Shown here one piece after another: positions 25,692 to 35,846 of a stretch of 64,000 nucleotides of DNA. The notes beneath the pieces are model-generated. The model worked only from the letters and a program-made list of their open reading frames with translations. It made no database searches and was not told where the DNA came from. The stretch comes from Amaricoccus solimangrovi (GTDB lineage Bacteria > Pseudomonadota > Alphaproteobacteria > Rhodobacterales > Rhodobacteraceae), in NCBI RefSeq assembly GCF_006385685.1, contig NZ_VFRP01000004.1:1-64000 (forward strand), given 5' to 3'. The first letter of the stretch is position 1, and each line of letters opens with the position of its first letter. The translations under genes and the position numbers were made by a program.

Positions 25692-26738
25692 TCACCCGCG
25701 GGGCAGCAGCAGCGACGAATCGCCGTAGGAGAAGAACCGGTAGCGCGCGGCGATCGCATGGGCGTAGATCTCGCGGATCCGCTCCACCCCCATCAACGCC
25801 GAGACGAGCATGAGCAGCGTCGATTTGGGCAGGTGGAAATTCGTCATCAGCCCGCGGGTCACGCGGAACTCGAAGCCCGGGCGGATGAAGATGTCGGTGT
25901 CGCCGCGCCAGGGCGCGATCCGGCCCGGCGCGGTCGCCGCCGTCTCGATCAGCCGGAGCGCGGTGGTGCCGACGGGAATCACCCGCCCCCCGGCGGCGAG
26001 CGTCGCCTCGATCGCCGCCGCCGTCTCCGCGCCGATCTCGCCCCATTCGGCGTGCATCCGGTGCGTCTCGATGTTCTCGACCTTGACCGGCAGGAAGGTG
26101 CCCGCGCCGACATGGAGCGTGACGCGCGCCTGCCCCACCCCCTTCGCGGCGAGCGCGCCGAGCAGATCCTCGTCGAAATGGAGCGAGGCGGTGGGCGCGG
26201 CGACCGCGCCGGGGCGGGTCGCGAAGACGGTCTGGTAATCCTCGCGGTCGGCCGCGTCGGGCGCGCGGCGGGCGGCGATGTAGGGGGGAAGCGGCATCTC
26301 GCCCACCGTCTCCAAGGCGGCGTCGAGGCCTTCGCCGGCCTGGTCGAAGGCGAGCACCACCTCCGCCCCGTCCTTCTCGCGCACCTCCGCCGAGAGGATC
26401 TCGCCGAAGGCGATCCGGTCGCCGACCGCGAGCCGCTTGCCCGGCCGCGCCAGCGCGCGCCAGGTCCCGTCCGTGCCGGCCGCGATCAGCGTCGCCTCGA
26501 TCCGCGCCTCGCCGCCGTTCGCGCGGCGCCGGACGCCGGAGAGCCGGGCGGGGATCACCTTCGTGTCGTTGAGCACCAGCAGGTCGCCCGGCCGGAGCCA
26601 GTCGCCCAGCGCCGCGACGGTCGAATCGGTGATCCGCGCCGGCTCCGCGACCAAGAGGCGCGAGGCCGGGCGGGGGCGGAGCGGCCGGAGCGCGATCAGG
26701 TCCTCCGGCAGGTCGAAATCGAAATCGTCGAGCCGCAT
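25692..26738 (-). CDS. queA: S-adenosylmethionine:tRNA ribosyltransferase-isomerase QueA
   Basis: A 348-residue enzyme that transfers the ribosyl unit of SAM to preQ1-tRNA to make epoxyqueuosine. The full set of family blocks is present: [72 protein letters not shown], and [15 protein letters not shown] with the final [11 protein letters not shown]. The ATG at 26738 gives the standard MRLDDFDF start. It is divergent from bcp. tgt is not adjacent. Confidence 0.96.
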   Translation of the reverse strand: MRLDDFDFDLPEDLIALRPLRPRPASRLLVAEPARITDSTVAALGDWLRPGDLLVLNDTKVIPARLSGVRRRANGGEARIEATLIAAGTDGTWRALARPGKRLAVGDRIAFGEILSAEVREKDGAEVVLAFDQAGEGLDAALETVGEMPLPPYIAARRAPDAADREDYQTVFATRPGAVAAPTASLHFDEDLLGALAAKGVGQARVTLHVGAGTFLPVKVENIETHRMHAEWGEIGAETAAAIEATLAAGGRVIPVGTTALRLIETAATAPGRIAPWRGDTDIFIRPGFEFRVTRGLMTNFHLPKSTLLMLVSALMGVERIREIYAHAIAARYRFFSYGDSSLLLPRG

Positions 26739-26860
26739 TCCCTCTCCCCCGATCCAGCGCGCGGGCCGCCTCTTATGCCCGCCCCGGCCCGGCGACAACC
26801 GGCCCCTTGCGCCGCGCGCCGCCGCCCGGTCAGATCGCGCGAGCCCCAAGGGAGGATGCC

Positions 26861-27322
26861 ATGCTCGAACCCGGCGACACCGCCCCCGCCTTCACCCTGC
26901 CCCGCGACGGCGGCGGCGCGGTCTCGCTCGCCGATTTCGCGGGCGGGCCGGCGGTGGTCTATTTCTACCCGCGCGACGACACGCCGGGCTGCACGACCGA
27001 GGCGGTGGAATTCTCCGCCGGGATCGAGGCCTTCGCCGCGCTGGGCGCGCCGGTGATCGGCATCTCGAAGGACAGCGTGGCGAGCCATGAGAAGTTCCGC
27101 GACAAGCACCGGCTCGGCGTGATCCTCGCCTCCGACGAGGGGTCCGACACCTGCGAGCGCTACGGCGTCTGGGGCGAGAAGTCGATGTACGGCAAGACCT
27201 TCCTGGGCGTGACCCGCGCGACCTTCCTGATCGGCGCCGACGGGAAGATCGCCCGCGTCTGGCCGAAGGTGAAGGTCGCGGGCCATGTGGCGGAGGTGCT
27301 CGCGGCGCTCCGCGCGCTCTGA
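26861..27322 (+). CDS. bcp: Thioredoxin-dependent peroxiredoxin (Bcp/PrxQ)
   Basis: A 153-residue PrxQ-type peroxidase reducing H2O2 and alkyl hydroperoxides. The peroxidatic Cys44 sits in [15 protein letters not shown]. The E. coli-type resolving Cys five residues later is absent (EAVEF instead of QACGL), and Cys98 ([12 protein letters not shown]) is the only other cysteine, so resolution is by Cys98 or by an external thiol. GGGAGG precedes the ATG at 26861, 122 nt from divergent queA. Confidence 0.93.
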   Translation: MLEPGDTAPAFTLPRDGGGAVSLADFAGGPAVVYFYPRDDTPGCTTEAVEFSAGIEAFAALGAPVIGISKDSVASHEKFRDKHRLGVILASDEGSDTCERYGVWGEKSMYGKTFLGVTRATFLIGADGKIARVWPKVKVAGHVAEVLAALRAL

Positions 27323-27357
27323 GCCATCACGAAAAGTTACAGATGCGTTACAATCCC

Positions 27358-27382
27358 CCCGCGGCCGATCCCGGGCCGCGGG
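27358..27382 (+). terminator. Hairpin after bcp
   Basis: Inverted repeat CCCGCGGCC (27358-27366) and GGCCGCGGG (27374-27382) around a 7-nt loop, 35 nt after the bcp stop. There is no T-run, so termination is uncertain. The surrounding gap 27323-27606 also has GGCGGA-ac-TCCGCC near 27492 and an AT-richer segment just before the M23 gene. Confidence 0.35.
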
Positions 27383-27547
27383 AGGGCGGGGAGGGGTTCG
27401 GGGCCTGCCAAACGGCCAAGGGAATCACGGGGCTCCGCCGGTTTCGTGAGCCCGCGGGCCCCCGGGAACACAGCTCCGCGCGCCGACGGCGACGGCGGAA
27501 CTCCGCCGACGGGGCGGCGGTCGCATTGCCATTCGTTTACGGTGTTC

Positions 27548-27562
27548 CTAATCACCCGTTAA
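27548..27562 (+). promoter_or_regulatory. CtrA-like half-site pair upstream of the M23-bactofilin genes
   Basis: CTAA-N7-TTAA (27548-27551 and 27559-27562) matches the TTAA-N7-TTAA binding pattern of the alphaproteobacterial cell-cycle regulator CtrA at seven of eight positions, 45 nt before the M23 peptidase start. Such short sites arise by chance, so this is a suggestion only. Confidence 0.3.
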
Positions 27563-27606
27563 CAGGGGCGAAGCCTCCAAGATCGAAACAATGACGGGGT
27601 AAACGC

Positions 27607-28908
27607 ATGGCGGGTTCCGAACGCCGGCAGACCAGGGGCCTGTCCGCGGTCCTGCCGGAAAAGCGCCTCACGGTCCACCGCGATGGCGCAGCCCGCCATG
27701 TCACGATCAGCCCGCTCTCCCAGCTTCTGCTCGGCCTTGGCGGCGCCGCGGTGCTCGGCTGGATGACCTTCTCGACCGCCGCGCTGCTGAGCGGCGCCGT
27801 GGCGCCCCGGGGCGCGGCCGAGGTCGATCCGCTCCGCGCCGCCTACGAGCAGCGCCTCGACGACCTCGCCGCCGAACGCGACCGCCGCGCCCATGAGGCG
27901 AGCTCGGCGCAGGGGCGCTTCCAGCTCGCGATGGACCAGATCAGCCGCCAGCAGAGCGACCTGCTCGCCGCCGAGAGCGAGAAGCGCGAGCTTTCCGCCG
28001 CGCTCGACGCGATGCGCGCCCGGCTGCGCGACGCGACCGCCGCGCGCGAGACCGCTCCGGAGGACGGGGCGGAGGCAGTGGTCGCCGCGGCCACGCCGGC
28101 GGGCGATCTCGACGACACGATCCGCGTCCTCTCGGCCGAGCTTCGCGACACCGCGGCCGCGCGCGACGCCGCGGCTGAGCGGACGGCCACGCTCAGCCGC
28201 GAGGTCTCGCGCATGAAGCTGAGCGCCGAGATCGCGGACAAGCGCCGGGACCAGATGATCGACCGGGTGGAACAGGCGGTGGCCATGTCCTTCGGCCCGC
28301 TCAGCGCGGCCATGTCGAGCGTCGACATCGACGTGGACGCGCTCATCGACGCGGTGCGCTCGAACTATTCCGGCGAGGGCGGCCCGGTCGGCGCCGCGGT
28401 CTCGACCCGCAACTACGACCCCGGCGTCGCGGATCCGCGCCTCGACACGATGATGAACGATCTCGACCGGCTGAACCTGCTGCGCGTCGCCGCCGGCAAG
28501 GTTCCGGTCGCGATGCCGGTGCATGACGCCTTCCGCCTGACCAGCACCTTCGGCGTGCGGCGCGACCCGAAGGGCGCGGGGCGGCGGATGCACGAGGGGA
28601 TCGATCTCGCCTCCCCCCGGGGCACGGCGATCTATGCGACGGCGGATGGCGTCGTCACGGCGGCCGGGCGGGAGAGCGGCTACGGCAATGTCGTCCGCGT
28701 CCGCCACGACCTCGGCTACGAGACCATCTACGCGCATCAGGCGAAGATCCGCGTCAAGCTCGGTCAGCGGGTCTCGCGCGGGGACCGGATCGGTGATATG
28801 GGGACGACTGGACGAAGCACTGGCGTCCACCTGCACTATGAAGTGAGGCTCAACGGCGTAGCCGTGAACCCGCTGCCCTATCTGGAGGCCGCGCAGCATG
28901 TTCAGTAA
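27607..28908 (+). CDS. M23-family metallopeptidase (LytM domain), membrane-anchored
   Basis: A 433-residue peptidoglycan endopeptidase candidate. A basic N-terminus is followed by one transmembrane helix (about residues 37-57), a long coiled-coil region (about 75-230, rich in Glu/Ala/Arg) and a C-terminal LytM domain (about 310-430). The zinc ligands are intact: His329 and Asp333 in MHEGIDLASP, and His408 and His410 in VHLHYEVRLNG. It would cut cross-links in the periplasm. Its last 11 nt overlap the bactofilin gene, a partnership known for bacterial shape control. Confidence 0.92.
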   Translation: MAGSERRQTRGLSAVLPEKRLTVHRDGAARHVTISPLSQLLLGLGGAAVLGWMTFSTAALLSGAVAPRGAAEVDPLRAAYEQRLDDLAAERDRRAHEASSAQGRFQLAMDQISRQQSDLLAAESEKRELSAALDAMRARLRDATAARETAPEDGAEAVVAAATPAGDLDDTIRVLSAELRDTAAARDAAAERTATLSREVSRMKLSAEIADKRRDQMIDRVEQAVAMSFGPLSAAMSSVDIDVDALIDAVRSNYSGEGGPVGAAVSTRNYDPGVADPRLDTMMNDLDRLNLLRVAAGKVPVAMPVHDAFRLTSTFGVRRDPKGAGRRMHEGIDLASPRGTAIYATADGVVTAAGRESGYGNVVRVRHDLGYETIYAHQAKIRVKLGQRVSRGDRIGDMGTTGRSTGVHLHYEVRLNGVAVNPLPYLEAAQHVQ

Positions 28909-29410
28909 GTCCCGGCCGAGCGACCCCGTGCCGCAGCCGAAGCCGACCCCGGAGCCCGCGAGCGATCTCCGCCCCGCCGCCCCGGCGGGAAGCGCCCCCT
29001 CCGCCGCCGCCAAGCCCCGGCCCGCCGCCTCGGTCCTCTCATCGGATCTCATGGTCACCGGCAACATCCGCTCGACCGGCGACATCCAGGTCGAGGGCAC
29101 CGTCGACGGCGACGTGCGCGCGCAGACCCTCATCATCGGCGAGAGCGCGACGGTGAAGGGCGAGGTGGTCGCGGACGAGCTCATCGTGCACGGCCGCGTC
29201 ACCGGCCGCCTGCGCGGCGTCAAGATCCGCCTCAGCGCCACGGCGAAGGTCGAGGGCGACGTGGTGCACAAGACGATCGCGATCGAGAGCGGCGCGCATT
29301 TCGAGGGCTCGGTCCACCGCGAGGAGGATCCGCTGACCAAGGGCGGCAAGCCGCAGCCGCCGCGCCTCACCGGCCCCTCCCCCGCCAAGGCCGACGAAAC
29401 CGCCGGGTAA
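28898..29410 (+). CDS. Bactofilin family cytoskeletal protein
   Basis: A 170-residue bactofilin. A disordered Pro/Ala-rich N-terminus (1-45) precedes the polymerising right-handed beta-helix core: SDLMVTGNIRSTGDIQVEGT, VDGDVRAQTLIIGES, VVADELIVHGRVTGRL, VEGDVVHKTIAIESGA. A charged tail follows. Bactofilins form membrane-associated filaments that position cell-wall enzymes. It is translationally coupled to the M23 peptidase (start codon 11 nt inside the upstream gene), implying a joint role in local cell-wall remodelling. Confidence 0.93.
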   Translation: MFSKSRPSDPVPQPKPTPEPASDLRPAAPAGSAPSAAAKPRPAASVLSSDLMVTGNIRSTGDIQVEGTVDGDVRAQTLIIGESATVKGEVVADELIVHGRVTGRLRGVKIRLSATAKVEGDVVHKTIAIESGAHFEGSVHREEDPLTKGGKPQPPRLTGPSPAKADETAG

Positions 29411-29492
29411 TCCGCGGATCTCTCGCCAATCCGCTCTGGTCCGCCGGGGCGGATTACCTTAATTCGACGCCTGTCGTCAGCGAGAGATCACC

Positions 29493-31217
29493 ATGGCCCG
29501 CATACTCGTCACCTCGGCCCTGCCCTATATCAACGGCGTCAAGCATCTCGGCAACCTGGTCGGCAGCCAGCTGCCGGCGGATGTCTATGCGCGCTACATG
29601 CGCGGCCGGGGCCACGAGGTCATGTTCATCTGCGCGACCGACGAGCACGGGACGCCGGCCGAACTCGCCGCCGCCAAGGCGGGCGAGCCGGTCGCGGACT
29701 ACTGCGCGCGGATGTGGCAGGTGCAGAAGGACCTCGCGGACGGGTTCCGCCTCTCCTTCGACCATTTCGGCCGCTCGTCGAGCGCGCGCAACCATCGGCT
29801 GACGCAGCACATGGCGGGCCGCCTCGCCGACGCCGGGCTGATCGAGGAGGTCTCGGAGCGGCAGGTCTATTCGATCGACGACGGGCGCTTCCTGCCCGAC
29901 CGCTACATCGAGGGCACCTGCCCGAACTGCGGCTATCCGCGCGCGCGCGGCGACCAGTGCGAGAACTGCACCAAGCAGCTCGACCCGACCGATCTCATCG
30001 AGCCGCGCTCCGCGATCTCGGGCTCCACCAATCTCGAAGTCCGCGAGACCAAGCATCTCTACCTCCGCCAGAGCCTCCTGCGCGACCGGCTGCGGGAGTG
30101 GATCGATTCCAAGACCGACTGGCCGGTCCTGACCACCTCGATCGCGCACAAGTGGCTCGACGACGGCGAAGGGCTGCAGGATCGGGGCATCACGCGGGAT
30201 CTCGACTGGGGCATTCCGGTGAAGCGCGGCAACGTGATCTGGCCCGGCATGGCGGACAAGGTGTTCTACGTCTGGTTCGACGCGCCGATCGAGTATATCG
30301 CGGCGACCGCCGAATGGGCCGATGCGAACGGGCTCGACGACGAGGCCTGGGAGCGCTGGTGGCGCGAGGATCTCGGCGCGGAGGACGTGCGCTACGTCGA
30401 ATTCATGGGCAAGGACAACGTGCCCTTCCACACGCTCTCCTTCCCCGCGACGATCCTCGGCGCGAATTACGACGGGGCGGAGCCCTGGAAGCTCGTCGAC
30501 TACATCAAGAGCTTCAACTACCTCAACTACGACGGCGGCAAGTTCTCGACCAGCCAGGGCCGCGGCATCTTCATGGACCAGGCGCTGGACATCTTCCCCT
30601 CCGACTACTGGCGCTGGTGGCTGATGTCGAACGTGCCCGAGGGATCGGACGCGAATTTCACCTGGGACAGCTTCCAGGGCGGGGTGAACAAGGATCTCGC
30701 GGACGTGCTCGGCAATTTCGTGAGCCGGGTGACGAAATTCGCCCGCTCCCGCTTCGGCGAGACCATCCCCGCGGGCGGCGACTACGGGCCGGAGGAGGCG
30801 ACCGTGGTCGCGGAGCTCGCGCGGCGGCTCGCGGCCTATGAGGCGGCGATGGAGGCGATCGAGCTGCGCAAGGCGGCGCAGGAACTGCGCGGGCTCTGGG
30901 TGACGGGCAACGAATACCTGCAATCCGCCGCGCCCTGGGCGGCGTTCAAGACCGATCCCGACCGGGCCGCGGCGATCACCCGCTTCGCCTTCAACCTGAT
31001 CCGGCTCTACGCCGTGCTGAGCCGCCCGTTCCTGCCCGACACGTCGGAGAAAATGCTGGCCGCGCTCTTCAATCCCGATGCGAGCTGGCCCGGGACGCTC
31101 GCCGAGACGCTCGGGACGCTCGCGGGCGGGCATCCCTTCACGGTGCCCGACGTGCTCTTCGCCAAGGTCGAGGATGCGCGGCGCGAGGAACTCGAGGCCC
31201 GGTTCGCCGGCGCCTAG
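29493..31217 (+). CDS. metG: Methionyl-tRNA synthetase
   Basis: A 574-residue class I synthetase charging tRNA-Met. The HIGH-equivalent is HLGN (residues 18-21, in [13 protein letters not shown]). The KMSKS loop is KFSTS (350-354, in [13 protein letters not shown]), a variant seen in MetG of this type. [17 protein letters not shown] supplies the Cys4 zinc knuckle. It lacks the C-terminal EMAP/dimerisation domain of the long bacterial form. No unusual start: the ATG follows AGCGAGAGATCACC. Confidence 0.95.
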   Translation: MARILVTSALPYINGVKHLGNLVGSQLPADVYARYMRGRGHEVMFICATDEHGTPAELAAAKAGEPVADYCARMWQVQKDLADGFRLSFDHFGRSSSARNHRLTQHMAGRLADAGLIEEVSERQVYSIDDGRFLPDRYIEGTCPNCGYPRARGDQCENCTKQLDPTDLIEPRSAISGSTNLEVRETKHLYLRQSLLRDRLREWIDSKTDWPVLTTSIAHKWLDDGEGLQDRGITRDLDWGIPVKRGNVIWPGMADKVFYVWFDAPIEYIAATAEWADANGLDDEAWERWWREDLGAEDVRYVEFMGKDNVPFHTLSFPATILGANYDGAEPWKLVDYIKSFNYLNYDGGKFSTSQGRGIFMDQALDIFPSDYWRWWLMSNVPEGSDANFTWDSFQGGVNKDLADVLGNFVSRVTKFARSRFGETIPAGGDYGPEEATVVAELARRLAAYEAAMEAIELRKAAQELRGLWVTGNEYLQSAAPWAAFKTDPDRAAAITRFAFNLIRLYAVLSRPFLPDTSEKMLAALFNPDASWPGTLAETLGTLAGGHPFTVPDVLFAKVEDARREELEARFAGA

Positions 31218-31323
31218 CCCCGCGACGGAACGCCGCGCCAACGGCTTCGTGAAGCCGGTCCGGCGACGGATCGGCCTATGCCATCCGTTCCAGTGTGCGT
31301 TGCAACATGGCGGGAGTCGCGAG

Positions 31324-31869
31324 ATGGCAGTCGGATTGAAGGATACCCCGGAACGTTACGGGCGCGTCAGCAGGGCGCTGCACTGGAGCATGGCGGCGCT
31401 GATCCTCTGGCAGTTCCTCGGCGTCGCCGCGGAAAGCATCGCGGAGAAGAGCGCGCTGGCGGATGCCTTCAAGACCACGCATTCGCCCTTCGGCGCGCTG
31501 ATCTTCGTCCTCCTGCTCGCGCGGGGCGGCTGGGCGCTCCTCAGCCGGAGCCTCCGGCGCCCGCACGGCACCGACCTGCTCGGGCGGGCGGCGCGGGCCG
31601 GGCACCTCGCCCTCTACGCGCTGATGGCGATCGTCCCCGCGCTCGCGCTCCTGCGCGCCTATGGCTCGGGGCGGGGGCTGAACGCCTTCGGCCTCTGGCA
31701 GGTCATCCCCTCGACCGGGACGCGGATCGACTGGATGGTGGCGCCGGCGAGCGCGCTGCACGGGCCGCTCGCCTGGGCGCTGCTGGTCCTCGTCGGCGGC
31801 CATGTCGCGATGGCGATCTTCCACGACGCGGTCCTGCGCGACCGCACCATCGCGCGGATGGCGGGGTAG
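31324..31869 (+). CDS. Cytochrome b561-family protein
   Basis: A 181-residue four-helix membrane cytochrome. ERYGRVSRALHWSMAALI is the typical opening, with a heme-ligand His in helix 1. THSPFGALIFVLLLARGGWAL, GHLALYALMAIVPALAL and LHGPLAWALLVLVGGHVAMA carry the further helices and histidines. Such proteins pass electrons from quinol to acceptors, including superoxide in E. coli CybB. The start ATG at 31324 follows GGGAG. Stand-alone; no redox partner is adjacent. Confidence 0.87.
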   Translation: MAVGLKDTPERYGRVSRALHWSMAALILWQFLGVAAESIAEKSALADAFKTTHSPFGALIFVLLLARGGWALLSRSLRRPHGTDLLGRAARAGHLALYALMAIVPALALLRAYGSGRGLNAFGLWQVIPSTGTRIDWMVAPASALHGPLAWALLVLVGGHVAMAIFHDAVLRDRTIARMAG

Positions 31870-31891
31870 CGGGATCCGGCCTCGCGGGGGG

Positions 31892-32083
31892 TCACTTCTT
31901 CTCGGCGACGTGCTCGGGCTTGCCCTCGCGCTTCGTCGAGGCGAAATCCTCGAGCTGGTCCTCGCTCATCGAGTCGTACATCTCGTGCGAGGCGCCCTTG
32001 AGGTCGGAGACCCTGGTATCGCCGCGCTTGGCCGAGAGGGCGGCGCCGGCCGCCTTCTGCTGGGCCTTGGACTTGGCTGGCAT
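31892..32083 (-). CDS. DUF3008 family small protein
   Basis: A 63-residue highly charged protein: MPAKSKAQQKAAGAALSAKR, LKGASHEMYDSMSEDQLEDF and ASTKREGKPEH are the DUF3008 consensus. The function is unknown; similar short proteins are common in alphaproteobacteria. GGAGGA lies 10 nt before the chosen ATG at 32083; an ATG five codons upstream would overlap that ribosome site and is less likely. Confidence 0.88.
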   Translation of the reverse strand: MPAKSKAQQKAAGAALSAKRGDTRVSDLKGASHEMYDSMSEDQLEDFASTKREGKPEHVAEKK

Positions 32084-32155
32084 GGTGAATTCCTCCATTG
32101 CGCGTCGGAGGAAGAACGCGGGGGGCGGGCGGCCGTTCCGCCCGGCCCGCGCGGC

Positions 32156-33082
32156 TCAGACGCCGAGGCACCAGCGCATGATCGCCTTCTGCGCGTGCAG
32201 CCGGTTCTCCGCCTCGTCGAAGACGACCGAATTCGGCCCGTCCATCACCTTGTTCGTCACCTCTTCGGAGCGGTGCGCCGGCAGGCAGTGCATGAAGAGC
32301 GTGTCGGGCCGGGCCGCGTCCATCAGGTTCTGGTTCACCTGATAGGGGCGCAGCAGCTTGTAGCGCCGCTCCCGCGCGCTCTGGGCGTCGTGCATCGAGA
32401 GCCAGGTATCGGTGACGATCAGATCGGCGCCCCTGACCGCGCGGGCGGGGTCGCGCTCGATCTCCACCTTCACGCCCTTGCCGCGCGCGAAGTCGGCCGC
32501 GGCCGGGGCGGGATCGAATTCCCGCGGCCCGGCGAAGGTGAGGTCGAAGCCGAACTGGCCGGCCGCGTGCAGGAAGGAGGCGCAGACGTTGTTGCCGTCG
32601 CCGACCCAGACGACCTTGCGCCCCGCGATCGGGCCGCGATGCTCCTCGTAGGTCATCACGTCGGCCATGATCTGGCAGGGATGGCTCGCGTCGGTCAGTC
32701 CGTTGATGACCGGCACCGTCGCGTTCTCCGCCAGTTCGAGCAGCGTCGTCTCCTCGAAGGTGCGGATCATGATCAGGTCGACGAAGCGCGAGAGCACGCG
32801 GGCGGTGTCGGCGATGGTCTCGCCATGGCCGAGCTGCATCTCGCCGCCGGAGAGCACCAGCGTCTCGCCCCCCATCTGCCGCGCGCCGACGTCGAAGCTG
32901 ACGCGGGTCCGGGTCGAGGGCTTCTCGAAGATGAGCGCGACGACGCGGCCCGCGAGCGGCTGCTCCGCGTCGGGCCGGCCCTTCGGCGCCTCGCCGCGCG
33001 CGCTCTTCATCGCGCGCGCGAGATCGAGGATCCCCCGCAGATCCTCCGCGGGGGTGGTGTGCAGGTCGAGGAAATGCCTCAT
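32156..33082 (-). CDS. argF: Ornithine carbamoyltransferase
   Basis: A 308-residue enzyme making citrulline from ornithine and carbamoyl phosphate in arginine synthesis. The carbamoyl-phosphate motif is [19 protein letters not shown] is [12 protein letters not shown], the ornithine loop is DTWLSMHD, and the catalytic Cys is in [13 protein letters not shown]. Its ATG overlaps the argD stop (ATGA), so the two are translated from one message. Confidence 0.96.
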   Translation of the reverse strand: MRHFLDLHTTPAEDLRGILDLARAMKSARGEAPKGRPDAEQPLAGRVVALIFEKPSTRTRVSFDVGARQMGGETLVLSGGEMQLGHGETIADTARVLSRFVDLIMIRTFEETTLLELAENATVPVINGLTDASHPCQIMADVMTYEEHRGPIAGRKVVWVGDGNNVCASFLHAAGQFGFDLTFAGPREFDPAPAAADFARGKGVKVEIERDPARAVRGADLIVTDTWLSMHDAQSARERRYKLLRPYQVNQNLMDAARPDTLFMHCLPAHRSEEVTNKVMDGPNSVVFDEAENRLHAQKAIMRWCLGV

Positions 33083-34269
33083 GACGCGGCCGCCTTCGCG
33101 CTCTCGAGCGCCACCGCCGCCGCGTCGAGGCGGCGCAGCCCCTCGTCGATCTCGGCGTCGGAGATGTTGAGGGGCGGCAGCAGCCGCACGACATTGTCGG
33201 CGCCCGCGACGGTCAGCACCTTCTCGGCGTAGCCCGCCTTCACCACCTCGGCGTTCACCGCGCGGCACTTGATCCCGAGCATCAGCCCTTCGCCCCGGAC
33301 GGAGTCGAAGATGTCCGGATGCGCGGCGACGAGCCCTTCGAGCCCCTGGCGCAGCCGTCCGGCGGCGCGGTTCACCCCGGCGAGGAATTCCTCCTCCGCG
33401 ACGATGTCCATCACCGCGTTGCCGATCGCGCAGGCGAGCGGGTTGCCGCCATAGGTCGAGCCATGCGTGCCGAGCCCCATGCCGGAAGCCGCCTTCTCGG
33501 TCGCGAGGCAGGCGCCGAGCGGGAAGCCGCCACCGATCCCCTTCGCCACCGTCATGATGTCGGGCGTGATGCCCGCCCATTCGTGGTGGAAGAGCTTGCC
33601 GGTCCGGCCCATGCCGCACTGGATCTCGTCGAGGATCAGCAGGAGCCCGTGTTCGTCGCAGAGCGCGCGGAGCGCGCGCAGATCCTCGCGCGAGGCCGGG
33701 CGGATGCCGCCCTCGCCCTGCACCGGCTCGATCAGGATCGCGCAGGTCTCCGGCCCGATGGCTGCCCTGACCGCGTCGAGATCGAGGAAGGGCACCACGT
33801 CGAAACCGGGCAGGACCGGGCCGAAGCCCTTGACCATCTTCTCCGCGCCCGAGGCCGCGATCGCCGCGCTCGAGCGGCCGTGGAACGAGCCCTCGAAGGT
33901 GATGATCCGGTAGCGCTCGGGCTCGCCCTTCTCCGAGAAATGCTTGCGCGCCATCTTGACCGCGCATTCGATCGTCTCGGTGCCCGAATTGGTCACGAAG
34001 ACGGTGTCGGCGAAGGTATGGGCAACCAGCCGCTCGGCGAGCGCCTCCTGGTTCGGGATCCGGTAAAGGTTCGACGTGTGCCAGAGACGTCGCCCCTGCT
34101 CCTCCAGCGCACGCACGAGGGCGGGATGCGCGTGGCCGAGGACGGTGACGGCGATGCCGGCGCCCAGGTCCAGATAGCGCTCCCCGCTTTCCTCGATCAG
34201 CCAGGATCCCTCTCCTTCGACGAAGGACATGGGAGCCCGCGCGTAAGTCGGCAGGACGGGCGAGATCAT
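33079..34269 (-). CDS. argD: Acetylornithine aminotransferase
   Basis: A 396-residue class III PLP aminotransferase converting N-acetylglutamate semialdehyde to N-acetylornithine; it may also serve lysine synthesis as succinyl-DAP aminotransferase. The PLP lysine is Lys243 in [31 protein letters not shown] and [13 protein letters not shown] are further family blocks. It is the first gene of argD-argF and is divergent from gcrA across a 243-nt region. Confidence 0.96.
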   Translation of the reverse strand: MISPVLPTYARAPMSFVEGEGSWLIEESGERYLDLGAGIAVTVLGHAHPALVRALEEQGRRLWHTSNLYRIPNQEALAERLVAHTFADTVFVTNSGTETIECAVKMARKHFSEKGEPERYRIITFEGSFHGRSSAAIAASGAEKMVKGFGPVLPGFDVVPFLDLDAVRAAIGPETCAILIEPVQGEGGIRPASREDLRALRALCDEHGLLLILDEIQCGMGRTGKLFHHEWAGITPDIMTVAKGIGGGFPLGACLATEKAASGMGLGTHGSTYGGNPLACAIGNAVMDIVAEEEFLAGVNRAAGRLRQGLEGLVAAHPDIFDSVRGEGLMLGIKCRAVNAEVVKAGYAEKVLTVAGADNVVRLLPPLNISDAEIDEGLRRLDAAAVALESAKAAAS

Positions 34270-34371
34270 GGGGTCGAACTCCCGAAACGGTGGCCGCGGA
34301 AATGCGATTGCCCCGCGGGCGGCCTGGAACGCGGGGCGCGAGGGCGCTCTTCTGGCCCGAAGCGGCCGGCC

Positions 34372-34493
34372 GAGTCAACTCGCGGGACACGCCGCGGGCC
34401 GGTTCGACGCCGGTCTCCCTTGTAACCGCGGCGCCGGTGACTAGAATAGAGGCCAAGTTGGAGGCCCCCGGCCATCACCCCGTCAAACGAGTC
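34372..34493 (+). promoter_or_regulatory. Two GANTC methylation sites in the gcrA upstream region
   Basis: GAGTC occurs at 34372-34376 and 34489-34493, the second 19 nt before the gcrA ATG. GANTC is the CcrM target, and ccrM lies 1.4 kb downstream. GcrA acts with CcrM-methylated promoters in Caulobacter, so these sites may allow methylation-dependent control of gcrA (inference). Confidence 0.45.
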
Positions 34494-34512
34494 TTGCCTG
34501 GAGATCCGGCCT

Positions 34513-35130
34513 ATGTCCTGGACCGACGAACGTGTGGAAATGCTCAAGGTCATGTGGTCCGAGGGCAAGAGCGCGAGCCAGATCGCCAAGGAACTGGGCG
34601 GGGTGACGCGCAACGCGGTGATCGGGAAGGTGCATCGCCTGGGCCTGTCGAACCGCGGCCCGGGTTCGGAACATCCCGACGAGGACACGGCCGCCGCCGA
34701 GGCCGCCGCCCCGATGGAACAGGCCGCGCCGCCGGCCGAGGAGGAACAGGAAGTGCCAGAGCCGTCCCGGCCCGCCGCGCCCCCCGCGGCGGCCGCCCCG
34801 CGCCCGCCCGTCAAGGAAGCGGCCGCGCCCGTCCCGACGCAGCGCCCGAAGCCCGTCATGGGCCAGCCGCTGCCGCCGCAGCCCGCGCAGAACGAGATCA
34901 GCCCCGAGGCGCTCGCCAATCTCGCCGAGGTGGCGAAGAAGGCGCGCAAGCTCTCGCTGATGCAGCTGACCGAGCGGACCTGCAAATGGCCGGTCGGCGA
35001 TCCGGCGACCGATGATTTCTGGTTCTGCGGCCTGCCGTCGCAGCCCGGCAAGCCCTATTGCGAGACGCATGTCGCGGTCGCCTTCCAGCCCATGTCGGCC
35101 CGCCGCGACCGCCGCGCCGGCGGCCGCTGA
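34513..35130 (+). CDS. gcrA: Cell-cycle regulator GcrA
   Basis: A 205-residue transcription cofactor that binds sigma70 and CcrM-methylated promoters. The N-terminal DNA-binding domain is diagnostic: MSWTDERVEMLKVMWSEGKS, then ASQIAKELGGVTRNAVIGKV and HRLGLSNRG. A Pro/Ala/Glu-rich linker (about 55-125) leads to the C-terminal domain LMQLTERTCKWPVGDPATDD with FCGLPSQPGKPYCETH. It is transcribed toward rnhB and ccrM. Confidence 0.95.
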   Translation: MSWTDERVEMLKVMWSEGKSASQIAKELGGVTRNAVIGKVHRLGLSNRGPGSEHPDEDTAAAEAAAPMEQAAPPAEEEQEVPEPSRPAAPPAAAAPRPPVKEAAAPVPTQRPKPVMGQPLPPQPAQNEISPEALANLAEVAKKARKLSLMQLTERTCKWPVGDPATDDFWFCGLPSQPGKPYCETHVAVAFQPMSARRDRRAGGR

Positions 35131-35201
35131 GGACCGCGCGACCGGCCCTCTCCGTGCGTGCCCGCTCCGACACCATCGCCGCCCCGGCCGAGGCCGGAGC
35201 G

Positions 35202-35840
35202 ATGCCCGTCGCCCCCGCGCCGGCCGTCCGCCCCCTTCCCGATCTCAGCCACGAGATGAGCTGCGCCGCGCCGGTCTGCGGCGTGGACGAGGTCGGCCGC
35301 GGGCCCTGGGCCGGCCCGGTGGTCGCCGCGGCCGTGATCCTCGACGTGACCGCGATCCCCGCCGGACTCGACGACAGCAAGCGCCTGCCCGCGGCGCGGC
35401 GCGCGGCGCTCCATGACGAGCTCATCGTGAGCGCCCGCTGGGGCGTCGGCATCGCGAGCGTCGCGGAGATCGACGAGATCAACATCCTCCAGGCGAGCTT
35501 CCTCGCGATGCGCCGCGCGCTCGCGGCGCTCGGCACGCCGCCCGCCGTCGCGCTGATCGACGGCAAGCATCTGCCCCCCGGCCTGCCCTGCGAGGGACGC
35601 GCGATCGTCGGGGGCGACGGGCGCGCGCTCTCGATCGCCGCGGCCTCGGTGATCGCCAAGGTCACCCGCGACCGGATGATGACCGAACTCGCCCGCGACT
35701 TCCCCGGCTACGGCTGGGAGAGCAACATGGGCTATGGCACCAGGGCGCACCAATCCGGGCTGGCGCGCCTCGGAATTACCCCACATCATCGGCGCTCCTT
35801 CCGGCCGATACACAACATCTTGTGTGGAAAAAATAGTTAA
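35202..35840 (+). CDS. rnhB: Ribonuclease HII
   Basis: A 212-residue endonuclease removing ribonucleotides from DNA hybrids. The catalytic DE pair is in CGVDEVGRGPWAGPV; the other acidic residues are in LIDGKHLP and the C-terminal domain (VTRDRMM). GYGWESNMGYGT with HHRRSFRPIHN is the RNase HII signature. The ATG at 35202 has GGAG upstream; GTG 35154 and ATG 35253 are alternative starts. It lies between gcrA and ccrM. Confidence 0.93.
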   Translation: MPVAPAPAVRPLPDLSHEMSCAAPVCGVDEVGRGPWAGPVVAAAVILDVTAIPAGLDDSKRLPAARRAALHDELIVSARWGVGIASVAEIDEINILQASFLAMRRALAALGTPPAVALIDGKHLPPGLPCEGRAIVGGDGRALSIAAASVIAKVTRDRMMTELARDFPGYGWESNMGYGTRAHQSGLARLGITPHHRRSFRPIHNILCGKNS

Positions 35841-35846
35841 GTCCTT

